A DNA stretch of 64,000 nucleotides from Rhipidocladum racemiflorum (Eukaryota > Streptophyta > Magnoliopsida > Poales > Poaceae). The notes under the pieces are model-generated. The model saw nothing but the letters and a program-made list of their open reading frames with translations. It was not told the DNA's origin and did not search any database. Numbering within the stretch: the stretch's first letter is position 1; the number at the start of each line of letters is the position of its first letter. The position numbers and the translations under genes are program-made. Location of the stretch: contig CM070579.1 in the NCBI GenBank assembly GCA_036346355.1, forward strand, positions 434,001-498,000, read 5' to 3'. Of the stretch, positions 45,307 to 55,208 are shown piece by piece.

Positions 45307-45478
45307 CATCTGAATTAAGGTATATGTGAAGGATTTAGCATCTGAATTAAGGTATAGGTGAAGGATTTAGCATCTGAATTAAGGTATATGTGAAGGATTT
45401 AGCATCTGAATTAAGGTATAGGTGAAGGATTTAGCATCTGAATTAAGGTATATGTGAAGGATTTAGCATCTGAATTAA
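45307..45478. repeat. 32-bp tandem repeat, 5.4 copies, directly upstream of WAT1-type gene 2
   Basis: Units start at 45307, 45339, 45371, 45403 and 45435, with a partial unit at 45467-45478. The unit begins CATCTGAATTAAGGTATA and ends GTGAAGGATTTAG. Units differ at one position only: odd units have TATATG, even units TATAGG, so there is a 64-bp higher-order period. The array ends 16 bases before the start codon. Confidence 0.95.
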
Positions 45479-45494
45479 ACAGCGGGCGCGATCG

Positions 45495-47350
45495 ATGTGG
45501 GGGTTGGATGAGTGGAAGCCGGTGATGGCGATGCTGGTGTTTGACCTCATCTCCGCCGTGACGACAGCCCTGATCAAGAGGGCGCTCCAGGAGGGGCTCG
45601 ACCGCCTCCTACTCATCACGCTGCGACAACTGGTGGCCGCCGTCTTCCTTGCTCCGATTGCCTTCTTTAAAGAACGGTAGCTCGATCTCAGCAACCCATC
45701 AGACCTGACAGCTTAGCTCGGTCGCCTATAATTAGAGAAGTGACGCTAGCTAGCCGCTGCCGGTTTAATTTTTTGCCGCTCTTTTCCAGGGGCACAAGGC
45801 CTAAGCTCACACTGGAGATCCTTGTGTACCTCTTCTTCAGTGCGGCGTTCGGGTACAGTTTCAAACGTGACACCACAATCGATCATTAGTTAGCTGCTCG
45901 TGTTAGCTAGCTAATCTCTTGTTAACCAAAAAAACTAAAAATATGGCTCTGTTAATTGACTCTTTCTCCCATGCATTCAGCGCCGCGCTCTCGCAGTACA
46001 CCTTCTTCTACGGGTTGCAGCACACGACCGCAACGTTCGCCATAACCTTCACCAACATGTCCCCCGTGCTCACCTTCCTCGTCGCCGTCCTGCTCAGGTG
46101 TTCCAGTTTAATTCCAGGCTTTGCTAGATCGATCTGTCTAGCTATGCGCTTCGCTGGTTTTAATTTCTTCTTCCTGTGTCCGAAACCTTAATTCATTCGG
46201 AGCGCTTCTCCTGCAATCTGCAGGGTGGAGTCGCTGGATATGAGGAGCGAGGCGGGGGCTGCGAAGATCGCCGGAACGCTCGTGTCGTTCGCCGGCGTCA
46301 TGCTGCTCACCCTCTACAGGGGTGCGGCGTTGACGCACCAGGCCGTGCCTCCGGTGAGCTCAGATCAGCACGCAGCGACGGCGGAATCTGGCAGCAAGGG
46401 CTGGACGCTGGGCACCGTGGCATTGCTGGCAAACTGCCTGTGCTTCTCCTTCTGGCTGCTTCTGCAGTCCAAGCTCACCAGGAAGTACCCGGCGCTCTAC
46501 TCCAGCACGGCATGCATGTTCCTCATCAGCTCCCTGCAAGGCGGGGGCCTCACGGCGGCGATTCAAAGGCGACCATCGCTGTGGGCTCTGACAAGGACGG
46601 TGGAGATTGTCACAGTGCTATACACAGTAAGATGCATGGCCTTATTTTCCATGCCACTTGCTGGTTGTTACCTTTGCATCGATCGTTTTTCTTACTGTTA
46701 ATGGAAGTTATATAAGCAGGAAGAATCCGACAATCTTTCGCTACACCTGTAGCACTTCTCAACAAAAAAAGACGAAAGAGAATTGATTGAATCAAATATA
46801 TGTTCATATGCTCAGGGAATCATGGGGTCTGGAGTGGGCTACGTACTGATGACATGGTGCGTCGAGAAGAGAGGGCCAGTGTTCACTTCGGCCTTCATTC
46901 CTATCATCCAGATCATGGTTGCCATGATTGATTTCTTCTTTCTCCATGAGAATCTCTACCTTGGAAGGTAAACCTTTCCTAAATCAAGACATGCAGTCTA
47001 ATGATTCTTCCTTCATTCCTCTTCCTGAAGAGATCCATAATATTTCAGTAATAGCTGCTGATTGTCAGAATTTTCTCCATGTCATATAAAAAATGGCACA
47101 CATGAAAGGGTGCATGTATACATCACAGCCAAGTAACGAGTGAGTTTTTGGAGTGATAGAACTGCAATGGCTGGTCCAAATGGCATCACATCACTTTTGT
47201 TTTGTGTTTTGTTTTTATCCTTGCAGTGTCCTGGGATCCATACTTATGATTCTGGGCCTATATATTCTGCTGTGGGGAAAGAACAGGGATGCCTCGGTAG
47301 CATCTGCCAGAGAAGAGGAAGAGGACAAGGAGAAGCAAGTCAAATCATGA
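45495..47350 (+). CDS. WAT1-related / UMAMIT (EamA) transporter, gene 2 (346 aa)
   Basis: Six exons with the same phases as gene 1: 45495-45676, 45790-45852, 45981-46097, 46224-46626, 46816-46967, 47227-47350. Reads DLISAVTTALIKRALQEGLD, LVAAVFLAPIAFFKER, RPKLTLEILVYLFFSAAFGA, TTATFAITFTNMSPVLTFLV, then GVGYVLMTWCVEKRGPVFTS AFIPIIQIMVAMIDFFFLHE and VLGSILMILGLYILLWGK. The C-terminal tail is short and charged (EEEEDKEKQVKS). All splice sites fit consensus and the frame is open. Exon lengths 182/63/117/403/152/124 against 182/63/117/409/152/139 in gene 1 show recent tandem origin. Confidence 0.92.
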
Positions 47351-47467
47351 GGACCAAACTACGTAATGCTTGGGCTGTACAACAGGACATAGCTTCCTCC
47401 TTAGTTTCCTGCGACTACATGCATGGAAAAAACTAAGGGGGGTATTATTGTACTAGCAGTTTTGGTG

Positions 47468-48480
47468 TGTTTTCCTGTAGATTGAAAATCGTGTGTATCG
47501 TATTGGATCTCCACACCCTTAATTTATAGCGTAAATTACAATCGTATTACAACCAAACTCTTATTCCGAATTTGTCTCTAACTCCACTGTATCCCAAAAT
47601 GACCGGACTTTATCCCAACACTCTCCCTCAATGTGGGCCAAAATATCAATCATGTACATCTTGTTACATGTTGTAGCACACTCGTTGGGACCTAACCCTT
47701 TGGTGAAGCAATCAACCAACTATTCACTAGATTTGACGTATTCCAGCTTCAGTATTCTGCCATCATTTATATTACTCTATATTCTGCATCTGTGATAGAT
47801 TGAGACACAACTTCCTGTCTCTTACTCCTCTATAGCACAAGGTTACCACACATAAAGATGCAATATCTAGATGTAAACCTCCTATCATTTATACTACTCG
47901 CCCAATTAACGTCACAATATTCTTCCACATTCAAATGTTGATTATTCCTGAACCAAAGTCCTTTCCCAGGGCTACTCTTCAAATATCGTAGGATTCAAAA
48001 GATAGCTTCCATGTGCCCCGTTCTAGTATCATATATGTATCGACTTACTACACTCATTGCATGTGAAATAGCATGTCTTTGATAAGCCTCATTATCAACT
48101 GGATCACCAAACTCGACACAGAGTTTGTGATTCCTGTCAGTAGGTGAAGCAATTGGACAACACCCAAGCATACATATCTCTGCTAACATATCAAGAGGTC
48201 AAATATCCTTTACCTTAAATGCTTCTCCTGGTCTCTTCTTCAACCACATGATTTATTCACTATCATATCCTATTATCGGAATATCATCAACGTATGCTGC
48301 TAGTATGGTAATTTGTGATCATATATGCTTGTAAAAAACCGTGAGATCCCTATTGCACTGAGAATATCTCACACCAGAAACCGCATGTCTAAATCCGTCA
48401 AACCATGCTTGTGGAGATTGGTTCGGGCCATACAGAGACTTTTTAAGCTTGTACACCTTTTTAACCAAGAAATTTTACCG
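47468..48480 (-). mobile_element. Ty1/copia retrotransposon 3' fragment (degenerate RT/RNase H and LTR)
   Basis: Minus-strand translation, broken by stops and frameshifts, shows copia reverse transcriptase (VYKLKKSLYGPNQSPQAWFD, AAYVDDI), then CMLGCCPIASPTDRNHKL and SVVSRYIYDTRTGHMEAIF, and RNase H. It ends with a polypurine tract (GAGGGAG) next to an LTR start TGTTGGGATAAAG at 47620; the LTR may end at about 47468. The 5' half is missing. Confidence 0.75.
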
Positions 48481-48531
48481 GTAGTATATAGTTGGTGATA
48501 GAAATCAGATCTAGCTATTGATTTGTTAATG

Positions 48532-48903
48532 ATATTTCTACTACTCTACTACCGGATGAAGTATAAGCAAATACTAATTGATTTGATTCATTGGATCGAA
48601 AATAATGAATGGTCCATATTGAATTTAGTGTATTGTACTTTGAGAATGAACAGGGCTCAAAAAGAGATTCTTTCTTTGCGAGAGAACTATCCTTTCTTTT
48701 AGCTCATTTTACGATACACTAAAGAATGAGCGATCCTTTGAGAATGAACAGAGGAAGGATATACTTCCTTTGAAAGAGAACTATCCAATTCATTTTACGG
48801 TACACTAAATTCAATATGGATCATTCATTCTTTTCAATCCAATAAATCAAACACTTATTTATACTTCATCACGTAGTATAGTGGTATAAATACCTTTAAC
48901 AAA
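48532..48903. mobile_element. MITE with long imperfect inverted repeats (about 110 bp each)
   Basis: Left arm from TTTGTTAATGATATTTCTAC through GATGAAGTATAA and CCATATTGAATTTAGTGTA; the right arm is its inverse, ending AATACCTTTAACAAA. The centre carries GAATGAACAG direct repeats. No coding potential. Confidence 0.65.
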
Positions 48904-48952
48904 CAAATAAATAAATTTAATTTCTACTACATATTATACACTACTAATATAA

Positions 48953-49176
48953 TCTCTACTATATAAAGTGAGAGTTTCTTCCCACGTCACATTAATTGCC
49001 CTGCTTAATTGCCCTACGTAAGAAACGAAGCGTTGCTTTAATTAGCCAGCTTTTGCAAGAAACGAAGCGTTAAAGATAGATGTTTGATATTATGAAATAG
49101 TATTTTTTTATTTTTTTAATCTTTATTTTTCGTTATCAATTTTGTTTTTCGTAGCAACGCACGGGCATATAACTAA
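48953..49176 (+). mobile_element. Short non-autonomous Helitron (224 bp)
   Basis: Begins TCTCTACTATATAAAGTG after an A and ends GCAACGCACGGGCATATAAC TAA before a T, i.e. inserted between A and T with TC and CTRR ends as Helitrons have. The 3' end resembles that of the larger element at 61524 (GCAACGCACGGGCA then A..CTA). It carries no recognisable gene sequence. Confidence 0.65.
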
Positions 49177-49238
49177 TACACTATAAAATTTCTCTTCCCT
49201 TTTTCTCCCCTTCCTTTCTACTTCCTCCTCTTCAACAG

Positions 49239-49464
49239 GGGAGCATATCCTGTGCACATGGGTGGGTTGTACACATATGCAATAATTAAATCTGAGCCAT
49301 CCAAATCGCATCCAATGGTAGCTTTATCGGGGTGGTAATTGCAAATCTATATATATTTTGCAATTACCACCCCAGTAAAGCTACCGTTGGATGGGATTTG
49401 GATGACTCAGATTTAATTATTGTATATATGCACAGTCTATTCATGTGCACATGAAATGTTTCCC
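49239..49464. mobile_element. Fold-back MITE with 8-bp target duplication
   Basis: A 226-bp near-perfect palindrome with about 105-bp arms: left GGGAGCATATCCTGTGCAC through GGGGTGGTAATTGCAA, a short AT loop near 49349-49362, then the inverse. It is flanked by TTCAACAG at 49231-49238 and 49465-49472. An 8-bp duplication suggests a hAT-type origin. Confidence 0.9.
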
Positions 49465-49472
49465 TTCAACAG

Positions 49473-50383
49473 ACCGACGAGCGACCGAGCGCAGGGTCGG
49501 CAGGGCCGTCCAGAACTCCAGATACACTCTTCGGCGGCGACGGCCTGACGGCGGTCCCGTGCGGCCGAGAGGTGGCGCAGGCCGACGGCGGCCTCGAGCG
49601 GCCCAAGTGGCGGCGGCGACCCGATGACGGCGCCGAGGGACCGGGTGGCCCGAGCAACGGCGACAGCGCCCGAGCGATGACTTTTCTTTTCTTTTTTTTT
49701 TTTTTTTGGGGGGGGATCATTAGTCATTTCCACAGTTATGTCTAACCATGCAACACTGTGGACCTTTGCTCCTCTCCAATTTGTAAGTTGCTCATGTCTC
49801 AACAGGTAAGAACATCACAATCAGTCACATTGAACATGAAAAGAAAAGAAATGTTCTTCGCACGCTGTTCATTGACCCATAAAACAATGGCGAATCAATG
49901 CTTTTGGGATTTGATTTGGGCATAAAGCTGTCTTTTGCCCATCAAAGCAGAGACAGTGGGCATTGGATCTTAGGACTCCCTAATGGATAGATAGATGTTT
50001 CCTACAAGCTCTCAATAGGCCCTGAATGATACGGGCTCATGCTAGTGTTTCAGTGCTAAACGGCATCCAATGCTCTACAGTAGGACTGAGCGACGCATGC
50101 AGGATCGATCGCAATTCACAGGCTATACTTGCATGCCAAAACTGAAAAGATCAAGCTTTAGGCTGTTCCCCCGCATTATGTAAAGAGAGCTTTAGGTTGG
50201 GCAATTTGCTCGATGCAAATCTTCCAGAATGCAGGTATTCTCAAGTCAGAAACACAACGCTCTGCATGCTTGTCCTCGATCTCTGTCAACTCTCTTGGGC
50301 ACGTGCTGCGAGAGCGAGACGAGATCGGCAACATGCTTGCAGAGTTGCAGACGCCACCAGGCCAGCACCTCGCCTGACCTCCC
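49473..50383. other. Upstream region of WAT1-type gene 3
   Basis: A GC-rich patch at 49473-49680 followed by T- and G-runs (about 49683-49716) and AT-rich sequence. No gene seen. Confidence 0.35.
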
Positions 50384-50390
50384 TATAAAA
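50384..50390 (+). promoter_or_regulatory. TATA box of WAT1-type gene 3
   Basis: TATAAAA lies 80 bases before the ATG at 50470. Confidence 0.55.
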
Positions 50391-50469
50391 CCATGAGCTA
50401 GCCAGCCAAAACAAATTGCTCAGGCAAGGCCATCAGAATCAGATCAAAAGCTAGTTCAGGCTGCCTGAA

Positions 50470-52634
50470 ATGTGGAGGGCAGGATGCGTCGAGCAGTGGC
50501 TGCCGACGGTGGCGATGGTCGCCACCAACGTCGTGATCGCCGTCACGACCGCCCTGATCAAGCAGGCACTCGACCAAGGGATGAACCGCCTGGTCCTCCT
50601 TACTTTCCGGCAAATGGTGGCCACTGTATTCCTTGGCCCCATTGCCTACTTCAAGGAAAGGTAGTGTCAAAAGCAGACAAGCTTTTTTCTTCTTTTCTTT
50701 TTTTTATAACAAGAACAAGAACAAAGCAACTCCTAGCTAGCTAGTCGCTGTATTTCTTCACTGTTAATTGCTGATCACTCACTGCCTTTTCAGAAAGACA
50801 AGACCAAAGTTCACCACCGAATTCTTCGTGTACATGTTCCTGAGTGGAATTCTTGGGTAAACACATGGCGCATACATACGTACTAACACTGGGTTCAGTT
50901 TGATATCATCGGTAGTCCTAGATTAATTTGTTTCTTCGACTTAATTGCATGCCGCAGGCCGGTGCTACTTCAGTACACGCTGTTTGTCGGATTGGAGTAC
51001 ACAACAGCAACATTTGCTGCCACTTTCGCCAATATGCTTCCGGTGGTTACTTTCTTGATATCACTCGCTTTTAGGTAACTAGCAAATTTACCCGCGCAGC
51101 TGCGCGGTCAGATATTATGATGCGATTATCTTTGATATATATAACTATATTTTCTATAATTGTGTATTTTTTATGTAACTCTGATATCTATGTATGATTA
51201 ATATGCATCGTTATAATCTGGTTCCACCAAAATAAGTGGTGGAGATCTATGGACTCTTTTTTTTAATCTAAGCCGTTATAATCCGAGTCCGCTAGATAGA
51301 CGGTTAGATATTTTCTTTTAAATAATAACATCCGATGGTGGTTGTAATTAGGGTCCATCAGATTAAGGGCCGCAGATGTTTTGCTTTTTTTGTGAGAATT
51401 TCTAGCATCTTTCTCTTTTTTATTAGCCACTCATGAGCTTGTAATATGAGCTCTTTTATAATGGATTAAAATCAATATGGAGCATGAAACACTTGTTTTA
51501 GAGGTAGCATGAAGCGCTTTTGACGAACTAGCTCCGGTTATGAACACCAGACACCAAATTGTTTTACAGGTTTGAAGCACTAGATGTGAGGAGCAAGCCA
51601 GGGAGCGCCAAGATTTCAGGAACACTGATCTCCCTCGGTGGAGCAATGATGCTCACCTTCTACAAGGGCTCAGCACTGATCCATACAGCAGCAGCATCCA
51701 GCAGTCCGACGTCCGGCGGTGGCCATAGGCTAGCCGGAGAGCATGGCGCCGCCCGATGGGTGCTCGGCTCTGTCTCGATGCTCGCCAACGTCGTCAGTTT
51801 CGCACTGTGGCTGCTTCTGCAGAGGAAATTTACCAGCAAGTACCCGGCGGTTTACTCCGCTACAGCGTTCATGTCGTTGTTCAGCTTCGTCCAATCAGGA
51901 GCCCTCGCCCTGTCCACACAGAGGAGCAGCATTTCAGTGTGGGCTCTCAAGGGAACAATAGAGATCGTCACGGTTGTTTATTGCGTAAGATCTCTTGCAG
52001 CGATCCTTGTGTTAATTGTATTCCACTGAACCATGCATGTTTGTCATTTTATATTATGTAATGTTGTTGTTTGTATGGCTTCATATTCATTTTTTTTTTC
52101 TGTCAAAAGAATGATTTAGCACTCTTTATCCACTGATGCAAGATTCTGCAATATATCCAATAGTGATGTGGAGCCTGTTCCATTTTCAGGGTGTAGTGGC
52201 ATCTGGAATCGGGTACCTGATGCTCACATATTGTGTGGAGAAGAGAGGCCCTGTGTTCACCGCAGCCTTCAGCCCTCTCTCTCAAATGTTTGTCGCCGCC
52301 ATCGATCTGTTCATCCTCCATGAGCCACTCTACCTTGGAAGGTTACTTTCCCTTTTACCTTTTTGAACAGATAATAAACTTCCAACCATTCACTGAAAAA
52401 TTATATATGCCAGTCGAAAGATCTTCTCTAGCTCTCTCTTTTATGTTCGCTTTGTCAGGTTAATTATATATTTCGTATTGAACTTGCAGCGTGTTAGGGT
52501 CAATCCTGGTGATTCTAGGACTCTATCTTGTTCTGTGGGGCAAGAAAGAAGAAGATGCCAGTGCTGCCATTGCTTCGGCAAAGCCGGCGCCAGCAGAAGC
52601 AACTGAAGTAGAACAGCAGCAAGAGAAAGTGTGA
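50470..52634 (+). CDS. WAT1-related / UMAMIT (EamA) transporter, gene 3 (360 aa)
   Basis: Six exons in phase: 50470-50660, 50794-50856, 50958-51074, 51570-51984, 52190-52341, 52490-52634. Reads NVVIAVTTALIKQALDQGMN, MVATVFLGPIAYFKER, RPKFTTEFFVYMFLSGILG, TTATFAATFANMLPVVTFLI, then GIGYLMLTYCVEKRGPVFTA AF and VLGSILVILGLYLVLWGKKE. The second-half motif has SPLSQMFVAAIDLFILHEPL where the other two genes have IP..Q. The C-terminus ends EQQQEKV. Intron 3 is about 390 bases longer than in genes 1 and 2 because of a Helitron 4 bases after the donor. The frame is intact. Confidence 0.92.
51079..51465 (-). mobile_element. Non-autonomous Helitron (387 bp) in intron 3 of WAT1-type gene 3
   Basis: On the minus strand it starts TCCATTATAAAAGAGCTC at 51465 and ends CTAG at 51082-51079, inserted between A (51078) and T (51466) of the plus strand. 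A 16-base perfect palindrome CCGCGCAGCTGCGCGG (51092-51107) lies about 10 bases before the CTAG, the usual 3' hairpin. Removing it leaves a 108-base intron, against 106 and 126 in the two paralogues. Confidence 0.8.
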
Positions 52635-52819
52635 TTCCTCTTCACCTTCAGTTGGGTTGTACATCAGCGTACATGACATGTTAATTAGAAATCTGAAACA
52701 ACCATGCATGATTCTCCTAGTTCTAACAGCTATGGCCTCTTACACATATACATACACTCATAAGACTCACCTGGAAGGGAAGATGTGCGAGATGCTACTT
52801 AATTGTATCCTCCTATTTA

Positions 52820-52962
52820 GAGAGGTGCTTCTATGCACTTCTTTTTAAAAGTTGCACAAATGTTAAAGCATTAATAAAGAGTAGATGGTGATTACTTATC
52901 CCTTCTCTTACTTCAAGATTTGTGCAACTTATATTAGAAGGGAAAGCATAGAAGCACTACTC
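52820..52962. mobile_element. 143-bp MITE, copy at 52.8 kb
   Basis: Termini GAGAGGTGCTTCTATGC and the inverse of GAGTAGTGCTTCTATGC, with TTGCACAAAT / ATTTGTGCAA subterminal inverted repeats. Same length as the copy at 43397-43539. No clear target duplication. Confidence 0.8.
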
Positions 52963-54040
52963 GCCTGTTTAAGCTGCTGAAAAGAAGTTATTTCAGATTT
53001 TCCTTTGACCCCATAGTGTAAGACCATGTGGTGGCCAACCCATGGATTTGTGATGAGTATTTGACATTTGTTAGGCATACGTCAATTTGTGTCGGTTTGT
53101 TTTGGGATTGGAAAACTTAAATTGTAATTTTGGGCTGTATATTATGTTGAGCAAGGCTATGTAATGTTTTGCTTGTCTGAGATGGTTGCAGAACTATTGA
53201 GTTAGGTCATGGTAAGACGAGGAGACCAGGACTAGGCTAGAAGAGCTGAGATTCAGATGGTTAAGGTGACGTCGGAAGATAACTAAGGCCGGGGAGTTGT
53301 TGCAAGCCAAGATGACAACTGGATGGATGAGATGCTAACTTAAGCCCTACTCAAGCGAAGGAGGATTGTTTGATCAAAAATTCATGGGTGGAGTAGTGAT
53401 TAAGTTTGTGTTAAAGGGTTATTGGATTGTGAACTTAAGTGGCACTTTGAGAAATGTGAAAATGTATGGTTAAAGCATTGATAGGTCTGCTCCAGTTAGA
53501 TCAGTGCTTGCTGGGACATGAGGGACCATCGGTCTAACGGAAATTGCACGTGCGTATTATCTAGGTGTTATGTGCGAAATGAATTCTTTTTTCTATACAT
53601 ATCAACTGTTATTACTATAGGCAACTCTACAATATACTATTGATAATTATGTGATTTTGATTTATTTGAAGGATGGTAATCTAAAAATAATACCGTATCA
53701 GTAATTACTTGATTGCAAATCAATTTTTTGTCGACTTTAGATTTTACTAATGTGCATATTACAACACATTCGAAGCATTTGTTATTTTCTACTGTAATGT
53801 TTGTATGCATTTATCAACGCGGAATAGTATGATTTACTACTCATCATGTCACATTATACTGTTATCTTTCATTTTTTTTACTATCAAAATCGGCACTTCA
53901 ATTAATATTGCGTGTTGTTTTTTGGGCCGCCATACACTAATTAATTCCCCTTTGCATGTTTTGATCAGTGTGTGGAATAGCCTAATCTGCGCGCAAGCGT
54001 AGATTTGCGCTACTCTCTGTGTGTGTAGGACGTTGTAATA
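52963..54040. other. Gene-free interval
   Basis: AT-rich and non-coding on both strands. I could not assign any element. Confidence 0.35.
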
Positions 54041-54428
54041 GGGCACCATGGTGCCCAGGCAACATGATTTAAAATGCATGAATTCAAGTCAAATTCGGGT
54101 ACATTTTTTGAAACTTTCAGTTTTAGGTTATATACCTATCTATAACAATTTAAATAAAATACATACATTTGAAAAATATATACTCGAATTCAAATATTTG
54201 AACGAATCTAGATCACATGCTTTGCTGATTTATATATATACTCAGCACATACATACAATCAAACTATCATAAAAAAGAAACTCTAGTTCGAATTTCAGTT
54301 CAAACTTGTCTTAACTAATTAGTAAACTGGTTAAACTCAATATTCTAACAATTTTAAAAAATTTCGAATGCAAATAAATAGGGAAAATACTTGTTTTGGA
54401 TCATGATGCATAGACACCATGGTGTCCC
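54041..54428. mobile_element. MITE of the GGCACCATGGTGCC family, copy at 54 kb
   Basis: Same family as 13655-14025: left GGGCACCATGGTGCCCAGGC, right ACACCATGGTGTCCC, with the same internal order (AATTCAAG, CATACATTTGAAAA, TTTATATATATACTCAGCAC). TTGTAAT occurs just outside both ends and may be a target duplication if the right end extends to CAGGTAA. Confidence 0.72.
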
Positions 54429-54511
54429 AGGTAATTGTAATATATATATAAGAGCGCATATACGATTTACCAAACAAGATCTTAGCAGTAATGTAAGAAC
54501 ACAACACCGTC

Positions 54512-54988
54512 ATGGAGCACACGCTGGTTCCACTTTGCGCCGCCACCCTCCTCCTCCTCCTCGCCACTGTTGTCGCGCCGTGCAGTGCGCAGGCGAGCGC
54601 GACGACTATCGAGGAGGCGTGCCGGAACGCGGCGAGCAACCACTCGGGCGAGCATCACCTACGAGCACTGCGTGTTGTTTCTATCGTCGGACCACCGGAG
54701 CCGCGAGGCTTCGACCTGCACACAATGGCGGTGGTGGCAACCAAGATCGCCATCAAGCACACGGCCAGCATGGAGGCCAAGATGGACGACCTCAACGAGG
54801 TCGAGGACTTGCCGCACGCGCGCGCCCGCCTCAACCATTGCCTCGAGCTCTACAACGCTGCCGCCATAATGTGCGACGCCCTCGACAACCTCCACACGCA
54901 TCTACGGCAAGGCCACCGAGCAGCGAGGATGTCTGGAAGGGCGAGGAGCGTGTCCCCGTCACCGGCCATAACAGGGAGTACGAGCGCA
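54512..54988 (+). pseudogene. PMEI/invertase-inhibitor-like gene, frameshifted and cut by an LTR
   Basis: PMEI-domain proteins are small secreted four-helix inhibitors of pectin methylesterase or invertase. A signal peptide (LCAATLLLLLATVVAPCSA) and TIEEACRNAASNHSG start the domain. The next stretch (ITYEHCVLFLSSDHRSREAS) is in another frame, then the first frame resumes with TMAVVATKIAIKHTASMEAK and LPHARARLNHCLELYNAAA, and the last part (SSEDVWKGEERVPVTGHNRE) is in a third. So at least three frame changes occurred. The 3' end runs straight into an LTR at 54989, which supplies the stop. The short frame from 54512 stays open by chance through the out-of-frame part. Family call is good; it is very probably non-functional. 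Confidence 0.75.
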
Positions 54989-55208
54989 TGTTGGGATTAA
55001 TCTTGTAAACAAGAGAGGAGTTCGAATCCTACAAAGGAAATATCATTTTCCTATTTGGATTGTTGAATCCTATTCCGTTTCTTAGGGGTGTAGTTTGGGT
55101 ATAAATACAGGGGTAGTCATGAGTTTTGTAAGCAAAAAGCAAGCGACAAAGCAAGAAGAAAACAAGAGAAAATTGCTCCAAAGTTTGTTTTTATGGTATG
55201 TTCCAACA
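54989..55208 (+). mobile_element. LTR (220 bp) of a retrotransposon, followed by its primer-binding site
   Basis: The LTR starts TGTTGGGATTAA and ends TTCCAACA (TGTTGG...CCAACA ends). Two bases later TGGTATCAGAGCG (55211-55223) matches the initiator tRNA-Met primer-binding site. TATAAATA at about 55100 fits the LTR promoter. Internal sequence after the PBS is short and non-viral-looking (55224-55470) and no second LTR is seen, so the element is truncated or a short derivative. It sits in the 3' end of the PMEI-like gene. Confidence 0.8.

Noticed and set aside
45307..45478. CRISPR-like array of regularly spaced repeats
   Set aside because: Units are contiguous, without unique spacers, in a plant nuclear context; it is an ordinary minisatellite.
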